Shown one piece after another: positions 10,331-19,799 of a DNA stretch of 36,094 nucleotides. Source of the stretch: Bimuria novae-zelandiae CBS 107.79. Its lineage: Eukaryota; Ascomycota; Dothideomycetes; Pleosporales; Didymosphaeriaceae. A model generated the notes under the pieces. It made no database searches and was not told the DNA's origin. It saw only the letters and a list, made by a program, of their open reading frames with translations. The DNA lies in the NCBI GenBank assembly GCA_010015655.1, contig ML976737.1, forward strand, positions 123,606 through 159,699. The letters are read 5' to 3'. Position 1 is the first letter of the stretch. Each line of letters starts with the position of its first letter. The position numbers and the translations under genes are program-made.

Positions 10331-10997
10331 CTAATAAAGAATAATAAGTAGTTAACGCTATTAAGTAACTTAATATCTAAAATAAGGATTTAAAGCGATT
10401 AGGATCCTCTAACTTACAACTCTACAAGAATATATATATAGGTTTAGATAAGAAAAAGATAGAACTAGTACCTCGATCTCTTACGTCTTATCTTAGCTAG
10501 AGTAAACTAGTTACTAGTAAGATAATAAATATTTTTAACTTCTTAGAGAAGTACTAACTAAGCGAAGGATATTTTAGCTTTATAATAATAAAATAATAAG
10601 ATAAAGACTATAAAACAGCACTACACCGCGCTTACTAACCTAACGTAGTTAGTAAGATAGCACGTAAGTAGGCAGACTATTACTATAAAAATAAAAATTT
10701 TAAAAGAAGTACCTAAACAAAAACCTAAACTATAAACAATAGTACGACTTAGACTACCGTAACCCTACGCATAGAACTATACTATAGACCCTCTATAAAG
10801 TAGTTAACTTATAAGGATATTAAGCTGAAAGAGGAAAGCTAGTCTTAAAATTTATTAAAATTTAATATAATGCGTAATAAGGTATTAGCACGTATTTAAA
10901 TACCTAAGCTAAAATTCTTAACTTAGTTATAATTTACGCAATAAGTTACGCGTTCTAGAATTATTAAGAGTCCTAAAGGTATTTTAGCATATAGGAC
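10331..10997 (+). other. LTR-2 interior downstream of gag, unassigned
   Basis: AT-rich, RIP-mutated sequence continuing LTR-2 up to the chromovirus insertion site. Translation gives charged, low-complexity peptide segments between stops, without protease, reverse transcriptase or integrase motifs. It may be the rest of gag or a 3' untranslated part. Confidence 0.4.
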
Positions 10998-11002
10998 CTT
11001 AA
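10998..11002 (+). repeat. Left target-site duplication of the chromovirus (CTTAA)
   Basis: CTTAA directly precedes the TGTGATGG start of the left LTR and recurs directly after the right LTR at 18696-18700. A 5-bp duplication is what Ty3/gypsy integrases leave. Confidence 0.9.
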
Positions 11003-11163
11003 TGTGATGGGCTACGCCCAGTTGTTGCCTCGGATCCTTGACCCTCGGTTATGCGAATCCCAGATATATAAGTTCGACGCCTAAAGCTTAACTTTAAACT
11101 CTTTATTAAATTTATAAGTATTCTTCTAGTACTTTTAGCTCCTTAAGCACCTAGCCCCTTATA
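11003..11163 (+). repeat. 5' LTR of the chromovirus
   Basis: 161 bp starting TGTGATGGGC. It pairs with 18535-18695; about 25 positions differ and all are transitions, a RIP signature rather than ordinary divergence. The first 60 bp or so are unmutated and the remainder is RIP-altered. Confidence 0.93.
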
Positions 11164-11399
11164 TTAAATTTAATTACTTCTACCCGTCGCGAGACAAGTA
11201 GATTTTAATATAACTATAGACCAAAGCTGCGAAGCAGCACACAAAGTTAAAGAACTTACGTAGACAGACACTACAAAGGCGACGCCTGGACCTATAAGGA
11301 GACAGAACCCTCCCTAGCAAGCAATTAAGAAGGAGTCTTAATAAATACTTAACGCTAGTAAGGCTATCTTTGCTAAATAAAGAAGTTATAAAAATAAAA

Positions 11400-12560
11400 A
11401 CAGGACCTTTTACTAAAGGTCTACGTCTTAGCGCGAACGATTATGCGCAGCGAGCTATTAGCTTATAAAGGAGTAATAGCTAGGGAAACGAAAGGATAGC
11501 CTCCCTATTTATAACTAAACTCTAGGTATTAAAAGTTAACGAGAACAAAATATAGTAATTCCTAAGCAAGGTTAAAGCACTCGTTAACCTCTAGGACACC
11601 CTTTAGACTCTACTATAAGGAGTAAAAGGACTAACTAAAGAAATAGTAAAGGAGCGCTAAAAATCCCTAATAATATAATAATACTCCTAAGAGACGGGAG
11701 GTACAAATTAGCTATTAAAAGTAAACTAATAAATAGAGCTACTAAAGAGATTAATAGTGGAGCTTGTTTTAAACTAAGGAAGAAGCCGCCGTCCTAAGAT
11801 CCTTAACCTAGCCTATTTTAATAGCGAACGACAGAATTACTACCGCTTTAGGATAGTAATGCAATATAAGCTCCTAGAGGATAGAGACTACCTCGGAAAT
11901 ATACCTAGATACATTATTAGTTAATTAACAGGACGTGTAGCGACGGTGGGAATTACATACCTAGACCACCACCTAAGGTGCACCGAAGCTAACCTCTAAG
12001 AGCTGCTAGACCGCAACTTTTATGACCACCTGGCGGAAGAAATCGCGCGTAACCGCTTACTTATAATGCAACAAGGGAACTAGAAGCTTCGTAACTTTAA
12101 CCTTAACTTTAATAACTATACTATAGAAGCCAAAGAGCACAGTTAAAAGATCCTAAAAAACCTATACCTTTAGAGCCTCCGCGAGGACTTACGGGACTAA
12201 ATAGTTATAATAAATATAGATAATAATTAGGACCTGCAAAGGGTCTAGAAGAGAGTTAATAAGGTTAAAAAAAACCTCTTCTAAAATATATTATAGCTGC
12301 TAAAGTTTTCTGCCAAGAACGGGGCGCCAGACGAAATAGATTAGGAACCCACCTAAGCTAACCCTGAAAGGATGTCCGGCCGACAAAGCCAAGATAAAAG
12401 ATACTAAGCAACAGACGAAGCCATGGGACACAGGTCTAGTAACACCTAGAAACAAGCCACGTAGGTGTCGCGCGAGGTAATAGAAACCCGTAAAAAGAAT
12501 AGTTCCTATTTTTATTATAAAGATACAAGACATCGCGTAAAGTAGTGTAAACTTTTACCT
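11400..12560 (+). pseudogene. Chromovirus gag remnant
   Basis: The region between the 5' LTR and protease. Near 11960-12090 is readable capsid-like sequence (LDHHLRCTEANL, ELLDRNFYDHLAEEIARNRL). At 12507-12548 a frame offset from pol encodes YFYYKDTRHRVK followed by a stop and Cys. This fits a CX2CX4HX4C knuckle in which the first two cysteines have become Tyr by TGT-to-TAT changes. The knuckle frame is shifted one base from pol (a -1 relation), compatible with programmed frameshifting or with a later indel. The start is not identifiable. Confidence 0.6.
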
Positions 12561-12779
12561 ATAATAAAGCTAGCACAAGTTCGCGCCGCTGCACCCGCTA
12601 CTAAGGGATCCTCTAATAAAGAGTTTAATATAGCCTCTACTAATTTAGAAAACTAGGTCCTCCTAGCAATAGTCGCCGCTAGAAGGTAGAAGTAGGAAAA
12701 GGGTAGAAGACAAGTTTTAATAACTTTTAAAGGCTATAGCTAGACTTAACACTAGTAATAGTATACTCGCTTATTAATA

Positions 12780-15700
12780 ACATTATGTTTACATCGACGA
12801 TAATTAATTTAGGTTATTTAACCTTTAGATTTATATTAAAAAAACTTATAACAAAAGCCTACCTACAGCGCAAGAACCTACCCTATCTATAAGAAGTTAT
12901 TAGTATTAAAGGCATGCAACTCTTCGTACGCAAAGTAGTCTAATTAGAAGTAGATATTAATAGCTATATAGAATTAATATAGCTATACGTCTCACCTAAC
13001 GATAGGTCGTACGACCTAATCCTCGGCCTAACTTAGATAAAGAAGAATAGGGTTAAACTAGCCCTAGCAAAGAAATTAATCTAGATTAAAAGTTTAGGCA
13101 CCCGCATCCGTAACCAAAAAGGTAAGAAACTATTAACAAAGCCTTAAGGGGTATTAGCCGCAGCCTTTATAGCCCTAGATTAGCGTAATTAACGCCTAGG
13201 AAACGGGGCCAAGGTGTTTTCCGTGTTAATAAAGGATATACAGAAGGCGTTAACCCGCAAGCTAAAGGTAAACCTACAAGAGTTACTACCTAAAGCTTTT
13301 AAGGACTTATAGCGTATCTTCTGCAGGGAACAAGCTGACAAGCTCCCCCCGCACCGTGGACCTAGAGTGGATCTTTCTATCCCTCTCGTGGAAAAAGATG
13401 GCGAGACCCTAGAGATCCCCTACGGCCCTCTATTTAATATGTCTCGCGAAAAGTTGCTCGTCCTTTAGAAAGAGCTTATTAAATACTTAAATAAAGGCTT
13501 TATTTAGGTGAGCAAGTCTAGCGCTGCTACCCTAGTATTATTTACTAAGAAACCTAGCAAAGGACTACGCTTCTACGTTAATTATTACGCCCTAAACGCT
13601 ATCTTGAAGAAGGACTAGTACCTTCTACTATTAATTAGTAAAACCCTTTAGCTCCTCGCAAAGGCTAAATAGTTTAGTAAACTTAACGTAATCTAAGCCT
13701 TCTATAAGCTTTAGATAGCGAAAGGCAAAGAATAGAAGACGGCGTTTAGAACCTAATTTAGTCTCTATAAGTGGCTAGTAGTTCCTTTTAGCCTAGTTAA
13801 CGCGCCAAGTACGTTCTAGTAGTATATTAACTAGGTACTAAGGGAACACCTCGACGACTACTACTTAGCGTACATAGATAACGTTCTTATCTTCTCTAGT
13901 GGCAGCCAAAAAGACCACGAAGAAAAAGTATATACTATAATTTAGAAGTTAGGGGCCGCAGGACTGCACTTAGATATTAAGAAATCTAAGTTCTGCGTTA
14001 AAAAGACTAAGTACCTTAAATTTATTATAAAAGTTAATAAGGGCGTAAGCATAAACCTAGATAAAGTCTAAGCAATTTAGAAATAGGAGCTACTAACTTT
14101 AGTAAAGGGAGTCTAGAGCTTCGTGGGCTTCGCGAACTTCTATTAAAGATTTATACAAGACTTCTCTAGCATAGTAAGCCCCCTTACAAAGCTTACTAGT
14201 AAAGGAGCAGAATTTATTTAAGGATAAGAGTAGCAGCACGCATTTAACTTCCTAAAGACGGCGTTTTATACAGACCCCGCGCTGGCCCACTTTAACCCCA
14301 AACGAGAATTAGTACTAGAAGCAGACGCCTTTGGCTGGTTAACTAGGGGATGCTTCTCCTAGTATAATAACGACAGGATTCTGCGCCTGGTGGCTTACTT
14401 CTTAGCAAAGAATAGCCTGGCAGAATGTAACTACGCTATCTATAATAAAGAAATACTTATAGTTATTAAATGCGTAGATAAATAAGACTATATATATTAA
14501 GTAGTGAAGCACCTCACAGTCTACACTAATTATAAGAACCTTACGTATTTCGCTACTAAACAAAGGTTAGACGAACGACACGTTCGGTAGGCAGACACAC
14601 TTAGCTATATTAATATAACGTTCGTATATAGACTAGGGTTGGTAAACTCTAGGGCGGACGCCCTCTCCTAGAGGGACTAAGACCTACTAAAGGACGGCAG
14701 AGATAATAGATTAAAGTTAAGGCACTTTACGCTTCTTTAGAAGACTACTAAGAGAAATAGCTTAAAGTCTTTTATCTCCTAAACACCTACTACTATAGAG
14801 GAACCTAACTATACTAAAGCAGACAAGGACCTAGTGCTCGCTTACCTAACACGCCCTAAACCACCTATATTAACCCTTTAAGGAGGCGATAGCCTTGCCA
14901 AGCGACGCGAACCAGACTTTGACACTATGTGGCAAAAGGCAGAACGCGATGAAGACAGTGCGTATAGCGAGATAAAGGCCTGTGTTAAGAACGGGCTTAG
15001 GAAGTTCGAACCCAGGTGGAAGTTATCTGTGAGAGCTAGTGATCCATACGCATAAGGAAGAAATTGAGAATTGTACTTGTTGTTGTATTGGGTGAAGCTA
15101 CGAACAGTAGGTATACATGAGTGGCTGTAAACAGCGCTAGTGTAGGATGGGTAGTCGCATCTCAACACAGGTGAGGCGCCACTGCAAGTGGGGAAAGGGA
15201 GACTCCAAACCGTGACATTATCCGTCAGTATCTCGGAATGTAGTATAGATGACCAAGGGTACCTACGCTACAGGTCAAGACGATGGGTACCAGAATCGGA
15301 ACCTCTACGGACGAAGCTAATAGCGGTCGCGCATAGTTCCCCAGCTTTAGGACACTTAGGACAAGAAAACACCTATAAGATCCTCGCTCGAGACTACTTC
15401 TTCCCGGGGATGTCTAACCAAGTGAGGCAGTACATCAAGAACTGTAATGTCTGTGGAAGAACCAAACCATGGAGAGAAGCAAAACAGGGCCTGCTAAAGC
15501 CCTTACCACTACCCGAACAAGGATAGAAGGATATTACAATAGACTTTATCACTACCCTACCCGAGAGCAATAGCTGCACGAATATTATAATAATTATAGA
15601 CAGACTTAGCAAGGACCCTAAGTTTATTAGTCTCTTAAATCTTAATATACCTACGGTCACGATAGCGTTCCTTTAACACTAGGTGGTAGACTACTTCTTC

Positions 15701-16600
15701 CCTTCCTCTATTACATTAGACTGCGGGGGACAATTCGTAAGCAAATTTTAGACTACACTCTATAAACAAGCAGGTATCGACCGAAGACTGTCTACAGCAA
15801 AGCACCCGGAGACAGACGGGCAGACAGAATAAATAAACTCTATCCTTAAAGCCTACCTCTAGGCGTACTATAACTAGCAATAGGACGATTAGATAAAGTG
15901 GCTTCTTATAGCCTAGATAGCTATTAAAGGGCGAGAAGCCACATTAATAAGAGTTAGCCCGTTTTTTCTATCCTACGGCTAGAACGTTAAACTAGTTAAG
16001 AACTTCGGGGCATAGAGATTAGCCTTAAAGCTTAGAACTAACGCAAAGAAGGCCGCGAAGGCAATAATAAAAAAGTTTAAAAAAGTTTTTAACTTTGCCT
16101 AGGCAAAAATAGTAATAGCCTAATAAGAATAAGAGCGCCTAGCGAACCGTTAACGTAAAAACGCTCTAATCTTAAAAGAAAAAGATAAGGTGTAGCTAAA
16201 GTATAAGGACTACCTCTAAAACTAACGTCTAAGTAAAAAGCTTAACTAAAAGTAAAGAAAGTTTACTATAAGAAAGATAATAAACTCCTACGTAGTAGAA
16301 CTAAACGTCCCGCTAAATATACACCTAAGGTTCTACGTAGACAGGCTAAAGTTAGCCTCGTTAAACCCTCTCCCTAGCCAAACTACTAATAACTCCCAGC
16401 CCGAAGCAATTATAATAAAAGAAGGGGAAGAGGAGTATAGTATAGTTAATATATACAAAGAACGCTAGTCCCGTAAAGGCAAGAAGGTAGAATACCTAGT
16501 ATAGTAAGAAAACTACTCTTAAAGAACTTAGGAACCTCGTAGGAACCTTAACTAAGCTACTACGTTAGACTATTAGGAGAAGCTTACTAAGCCACATTAA
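12780..16600 (+). pseudogene. Chromovirus pol: protease, RT, RNase H, integrase, chromodomain
   Basis: All domains read in the same frame. The protease end is at about 12962-13110 (SYDLILGL, then KKNRVKLALAKKL). Reverse transcriptase spans about 13319-14100 ([41 protein letters not shown]); its active site reads YIDN at 13871-13882 where YIDD is expected. RNase H spans about 14290-14680 (FNPKRELVLEADAFGW, then NSRADALS). The integrase zinc finger is near 15330-15465 (HSSPALGHLG, then CNVC). The catalytic core keeps Asp at 15542-15544, Asp at 15719-15721 and Glu at 15827-15829 (DD35E), with the HPETDGQTE block. The chromodomain is at 16433-16552 (EYSIVNIYKER, KGKKVEYLV, then EP.RNL). Stops sit mostly at old Trp and Gln codons. 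Confidence 0.88.
15031..15225 (+). other. 195-bp insertion within pol
   Basis: Between RNase H and the integrase zinc finger the related fungal chromovirus sequence runs ...LKLKVSISECS.... Here the block KLSV ends at TTATCTGT (15023-15030) and VSISECS resumes at TTATCCGT (15218-15225), with unrelated, unmutated sequence between. The 8-bp near-repeat resembles a target duplication of hAT size. The net insertion is 195 bp, a multiple of three, so the frame downstream is kept, although several stops occur inside it. I see no convincing terminal inverted repeats. Confidence 0.5.
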
Positions 16601-16649
16601 AATTATAACAGAAAACTCTTAATAGAATTCCACCGCGATATCCCCTAAA

Positions 16650-17670
16650 TTAGCTTTTATTAAGGCCTAAAGAAGGCTCTACGATGCCTGCCTTACTAAG
16701 CTAAAAAACCTAGCTAGATAAAGGTATCTAAGATAAGGGTAGGAATAACATTATTAAGGGATAAAGTTAAGTATTAGGGAAGGAAGTTAAGAAGGAATCC
16801 TAAAGAAGTAACTTAAAAAACCCTTAAAACTACTAAGGATAATAAGGGGACTAAATAATTCTTATAGTAGTAAGGGATAACCCTTACAAAAGAAGTAAGC
16901 TTTAGAAGTAAACTAAAGCAAGAAGGAGAGAGGAACTAGGTAAAAGGGATATCTTTAGCTACTAAAGGAATAGTAAAACCCTCCCTAATAACGTTTAGGT
17001 CTACTTCTCCGCCCTCTAACACACTACTAGGGTTGGGGAAGCTATTATCCTCCTCACTTAGGCGCTCCCTAATTATAACAGCCTAAAGCCACTAGCGCAA
17101 GCCCTAATAGGCTTAAGTAGGCATATTAGCTCCCGCGAGGACATCGTCTATTATTTAAAAACTATTTATTATAATGCCCTTATCTACTACCACAAACTTG
17201 CTAGAGAGCTACACGATATTAGTCTTAGAAGATAGCTTTATTATTTAAAAGGAACTTATAGAAGGGTTCTTGCACTCTTAACAGAATGCTTTAAAGTTAG
17301 TAGTATAAATTTAAAGAAGGTTAAAAGTCTTTTTAACCGCGACGGCGATGCGCTCTAAGAGCTAAACAGCCTTAGAGAAAGAAGTAATAAGGCCTAAAGC
17401 AATAGTAGTCTTGCTCTTAAAGAAGGTATAGTAATTAATAATAGCAACCTTACGAGCAGAATAGAACGCGTTAAAGTTAATAAAAAAGGCCTTCTATTTC
17501 TAGCTACTCGTTAAAACCTCGTTTGCAAGGTAGCCTATACTAATAACTATAATATTAGTAAACTCTTCGCGGCTAACTTTATTAAGGGCAGGCTAAATCT
17601 AGGTAAGGGAAGGAGTTAGCAGAGCACACCCTAAAGTTATTTAGAACAAGTTAGACTAAAGTATACTTGT
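16650..17670 (-). pseudogene. Possible antisense reading frame in the chromovirus 3' region
   Basis: Downstream of pol, one minus-strand frame reads for about 330 codons with only around 15 stops, nearly all TAG or TAA where Gln or Trp would restore it. Segments include SFPYLDLACPNKVSREEF, IIVISIGYLANEV, AFFINFNAFYSARKV, FKSKTTIALGLITSF and GGEVDLNVIREGFTI. In surroundings this RIP-mutated I would expect far more stops. I recognise no family. Parts of one plus-strand frame are also fairly open, so an artefact of base composition is possible. Confidence 0.4.
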
Positions 17671-18518
17671 CTAGTGTAGCTAGTGAGCTTGTAGGTACGG
17701 CACTCCTTATAGGACACCGTCTTGCCCGCTAGCACCTACTAACAGACACGTCTATAGGTAATGTAGTTAATACACTAGCGCTTAATTATCGCGCGTAGTA
17801 AGATTAGACCTTAAGAGCTAAGCTTGTTAAGTTAGCAAGTGCGCACACCTAGGCTGATAAAAAACTAGGAAAGAGGTTAGAAGAGTAAGAAGGCAAGTTA
17901 GAAGGTAGGAAAAAGTAGAAAAAGTATAGAAGAAAGTCTAGAACTTATTTCGCGAGCTTTAGAAGGACTAAACTTCTTAGTAAGCTAGCTAAGAAGGATT
18001 ACGCTAGCGTTAAATATAATAGCCTTATTTTAAGAAAGCTTAGTCTTCTTAAGTTAGTAGCTAGGTAACTATAACGGGGACAGGCCTTCTTCTATTTTAT
18101 TATTAAAGTTAGTAGCACGCCTCTAACGCTTAGGCGTTCTTATTACGTAGCTATTACGCAAAGGGCTAGCTATCTTATTAAAATAGTAAGGGGAATTAGG
18201 TCGCGAAGTTAAGGAAGACTAGGTTAAAAGTAAAACGTTGCAGCGCACGAAGTTAAGCTAAGAAAAGAGAAAGAGCTTAAAAGAGTAAGGTCTAAAAGCT
18301 AAGTAAGAAGTAATTTTATATATATAATAATAAGTAAACGCACTAGCGCGAACACACCGCTATAGTAACTACTTATAGTAAGGACATGAAATCGGACACG
18401 CGAGAACAGAACTAGTAAGAGGTTTATAATAGCGAGAGGATCGTAAGCAGACAACAAAACAATCGTAAAGCTACATAAATAAGATAAGACGCGGAGATTT
18501 CTTTTTTTTACCCTTAAT

Positions 18519-18532
18519 AGAGGGAAGGGAGG
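18519..18532 (+). other. Polypurine tract of the chromovirus
   Basis: AGAGGGAAGGGAGG lies two bases upstream of the 3' LTR, where second-strand DNA synthesis is primed. It fixes the plus-strand orientation of the element. Confidence 0.85.
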
Positions 18533-18534
18533 TA

Positions 18535-18695
18535 TATAATAGGCTACGCCTAGTTATTGCCTTAGATCCTTAACCCTCGGTTATGCGAACCCTAGATATA
18601 TAAGTTCGACGCCCAAAGCTTAACTTCGGACTCTCTATCGAATTCATAAGTATTCTTCTGGCACCTTTGGCTCCTTGAGCACCCAGCCCCTTACA
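18535..18695 (+). repeat. 3' LTR of the chromovirus
   Basis: 161 bp, partner of 11003-11163. Here the first 60 bp or so are RIP-altered (it starts TATAATAGGC instead of TGTGATGGGC) and the last 90 bp are spared, ending CCCCTTACA. The 5' LTR shows the opposite pattern. Confidence 0.93.
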
Positions 18696-18700
18696 CTTAA
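18696..18700 (+). repeat. Right target-site duplication of the chromovirus (CTTAA)
   Basis: Identical to 10998-11002; confirms the element ends. Confidence 0.9.
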
Positions 18701-18735
18701 GATAAATAAAACTCTAGAATCCGTAGAATAGGACT

Positions 18736-18974
18736 TGTATATATAAATACTAAAGATAGACCTTCTAGCTTTATATTTAACCTTATTTATTAATCTATTA
18801 TTTAGATTATACTTAGACAGTTATTAATTTATTTATAATTATATATTAATTTTAATACTAATGTCCTATTAATACGCGTAAGCTATTAATAACCCCATTC
18901 TTACCTTACTAGTACTCCTACCTAAGAACTAACCTTAGTTCCTTTAGGACTAGCTACCCCTTAGGGACTTAACA
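18736..18974 (+). repeat. 3' LTR of LTR-2
   Basis: A 239-bp partner of 9094-9330. Its outer (right) end is less mutated than the matching inner end of the left copy. Confidence 0.65.
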
Positions 18975-19313
18975 CTATCCCCGCTATATGCAGGCTAGTG
19001 GGTAAAACTACCTTTAGTACTTTAAGCTAAGTTAAATTCTTTTAATTATTAAGTAGGCTAGTTTGGTATCGTTTTAGATTTTTATAATACTAATATTATC
19101 CTTAAGATAATTAATTATAGCCTATAACACTATTAGCAGTAACCTAGCTTTATTTAGTAACTTTATAAAATACTTATAAATTCTTTAAATGCATTAAAAA
19201 GTTAATATTTAGCTAATAAATCCGTGTTTTAAATAACGTACGAGAATCGATTACTAACATGTGGGGCAGGTCACATGGTGAGCGGGAATTTATGACACGA
19301 CAATAGGGATTAT
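18975..19313. other. Unassigned AT-rich spacer between LTR-2 and copia-2
   Basis: RIP-like AT-rich sequence with no gene recognised. The last 60 bp (about 19250-19313) are unmutated and appear to be single-copy host sequence abutting copia-2. The final ATTAT at 19309-19313 is the left target duplication of copia-2. Confidence 0.5.
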
Positions 19314-19581
19314 TATTAAATGGGCTATACTAAGCCCTGCATCTCGCGAGATGGTGCGGCTAGATAGTTATACGATGGTACGGATGAGAAAAGGGTCTAG
19401 TATTCAAGTCTTGTCTATCTTGTCTACGTACGGGGGAAAGAGAGTTATAAGGATTAATATTCGCGCATAGTGCCTGTGGCCTGTGCCTTTAACCTGTGCC
19501 TTTACCTGTATGGCCTTACGTAACTATTATTACCTATCTTATAATATTATATTTAGTAGCTACTTATACTACGTATAGACA
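19314..19581 (-). repeat. copia-2 LTR (3' LTR of the minus-strand element)
   Basis: 268 bp. Its outer part (TGGGCTATACTAAGCCC) is unmutated and its inner part is RIP-altered. It is 13 bp longer than its partner, mainly because of one extra CCTGTGCCTTTA-like unit near 19490-19510. Confidence 0.9.
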
Positions 19582-19799
19582 GTAGTAACTTATCTTTTTA
19601 TAATGTTACTTAGATCTTCTCCTTACCTTATACGGGATCTAATGTGTCTTAGATAGTATCTATTCTATTCTATATAAGGTTAATTCTGTCTATAAATACT
19701 TTAACCTAAATCTAGAGCTAGTTTATAGAGATAAGCTTCTTTAAGGTAGTATTTAGAGTCTTTTTTATGCACGCATTTGCTAGGTTATCTTTTTTATTA

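Larger units (their letters stand above)
11003..18695 (+). mobile_element. Ty3/gypsy chromovirus, full length, RIP-inactivated
   Basis: A complete 7,693-bp LTR retrotransposon with 161-bp LTRs, perfect CTTAA target duplications and a polypurine tract at 18519-18532. Order: gag with zinc knuckle, protease, reverse transcriptase, RNase H, zinc-binding and catalytic integrase, chromodomain, then about 1.9 kb before the 3' LTR. This is the gypsy order, and the C-terminal chromodomain places it among chromoviruses. Pol stays in one frame from protease to chromodomain despite many RIP stops. A block around 14880-15530 is almost unmutated. The element inserted into LTR-2 and is therefore younger than it. 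Confidence 0.93.
9094..18974 (+). mobile_element. LTR-2: small gag-only LTR retrotransposon, split by the chromovirus
   Basis: Direct repeats at 9094-9330 and 18736-18974 share long blocks (TTTATTAATCTATTATTTAG; CGTAAGCTATTAAT; AAGAACTAAC) and have TG starts and TA or CA ends (TGTATATA...CTTAAYA). Without the 7,693-bp chromovirus and one copy of its target duplication the element is only about 2.2 kb. It holds a gag-like region with a zinc knuckle but no recognisable reverse transcriptase or integrase. The purine-rich GTAGAATAGGA precedes the right repeat. No matching target duplication is visible (AGTTA on the left, CTATC on the right), so the outer ends are less certain than the repeat pairing. 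Confidence 0.65.

Noticed and set aside
12300..12533. 77-codon minus-strand hydrophobic frame
   Set aside because: It is antisense to the chromovirus gag and zinc knuckle, with no independent support.
15188..15526. 112-codon open frame as a separate small gene
   Set aside because: It is the zinc-finger part of the chromovirus integrase in the pol frame, bounded by RIP stops.
9089..18979. Target duplication for LTR-2
   Set aside because: AGTTA on the left and CTATC on the right cannot be reconciled by RIP transitions alone.
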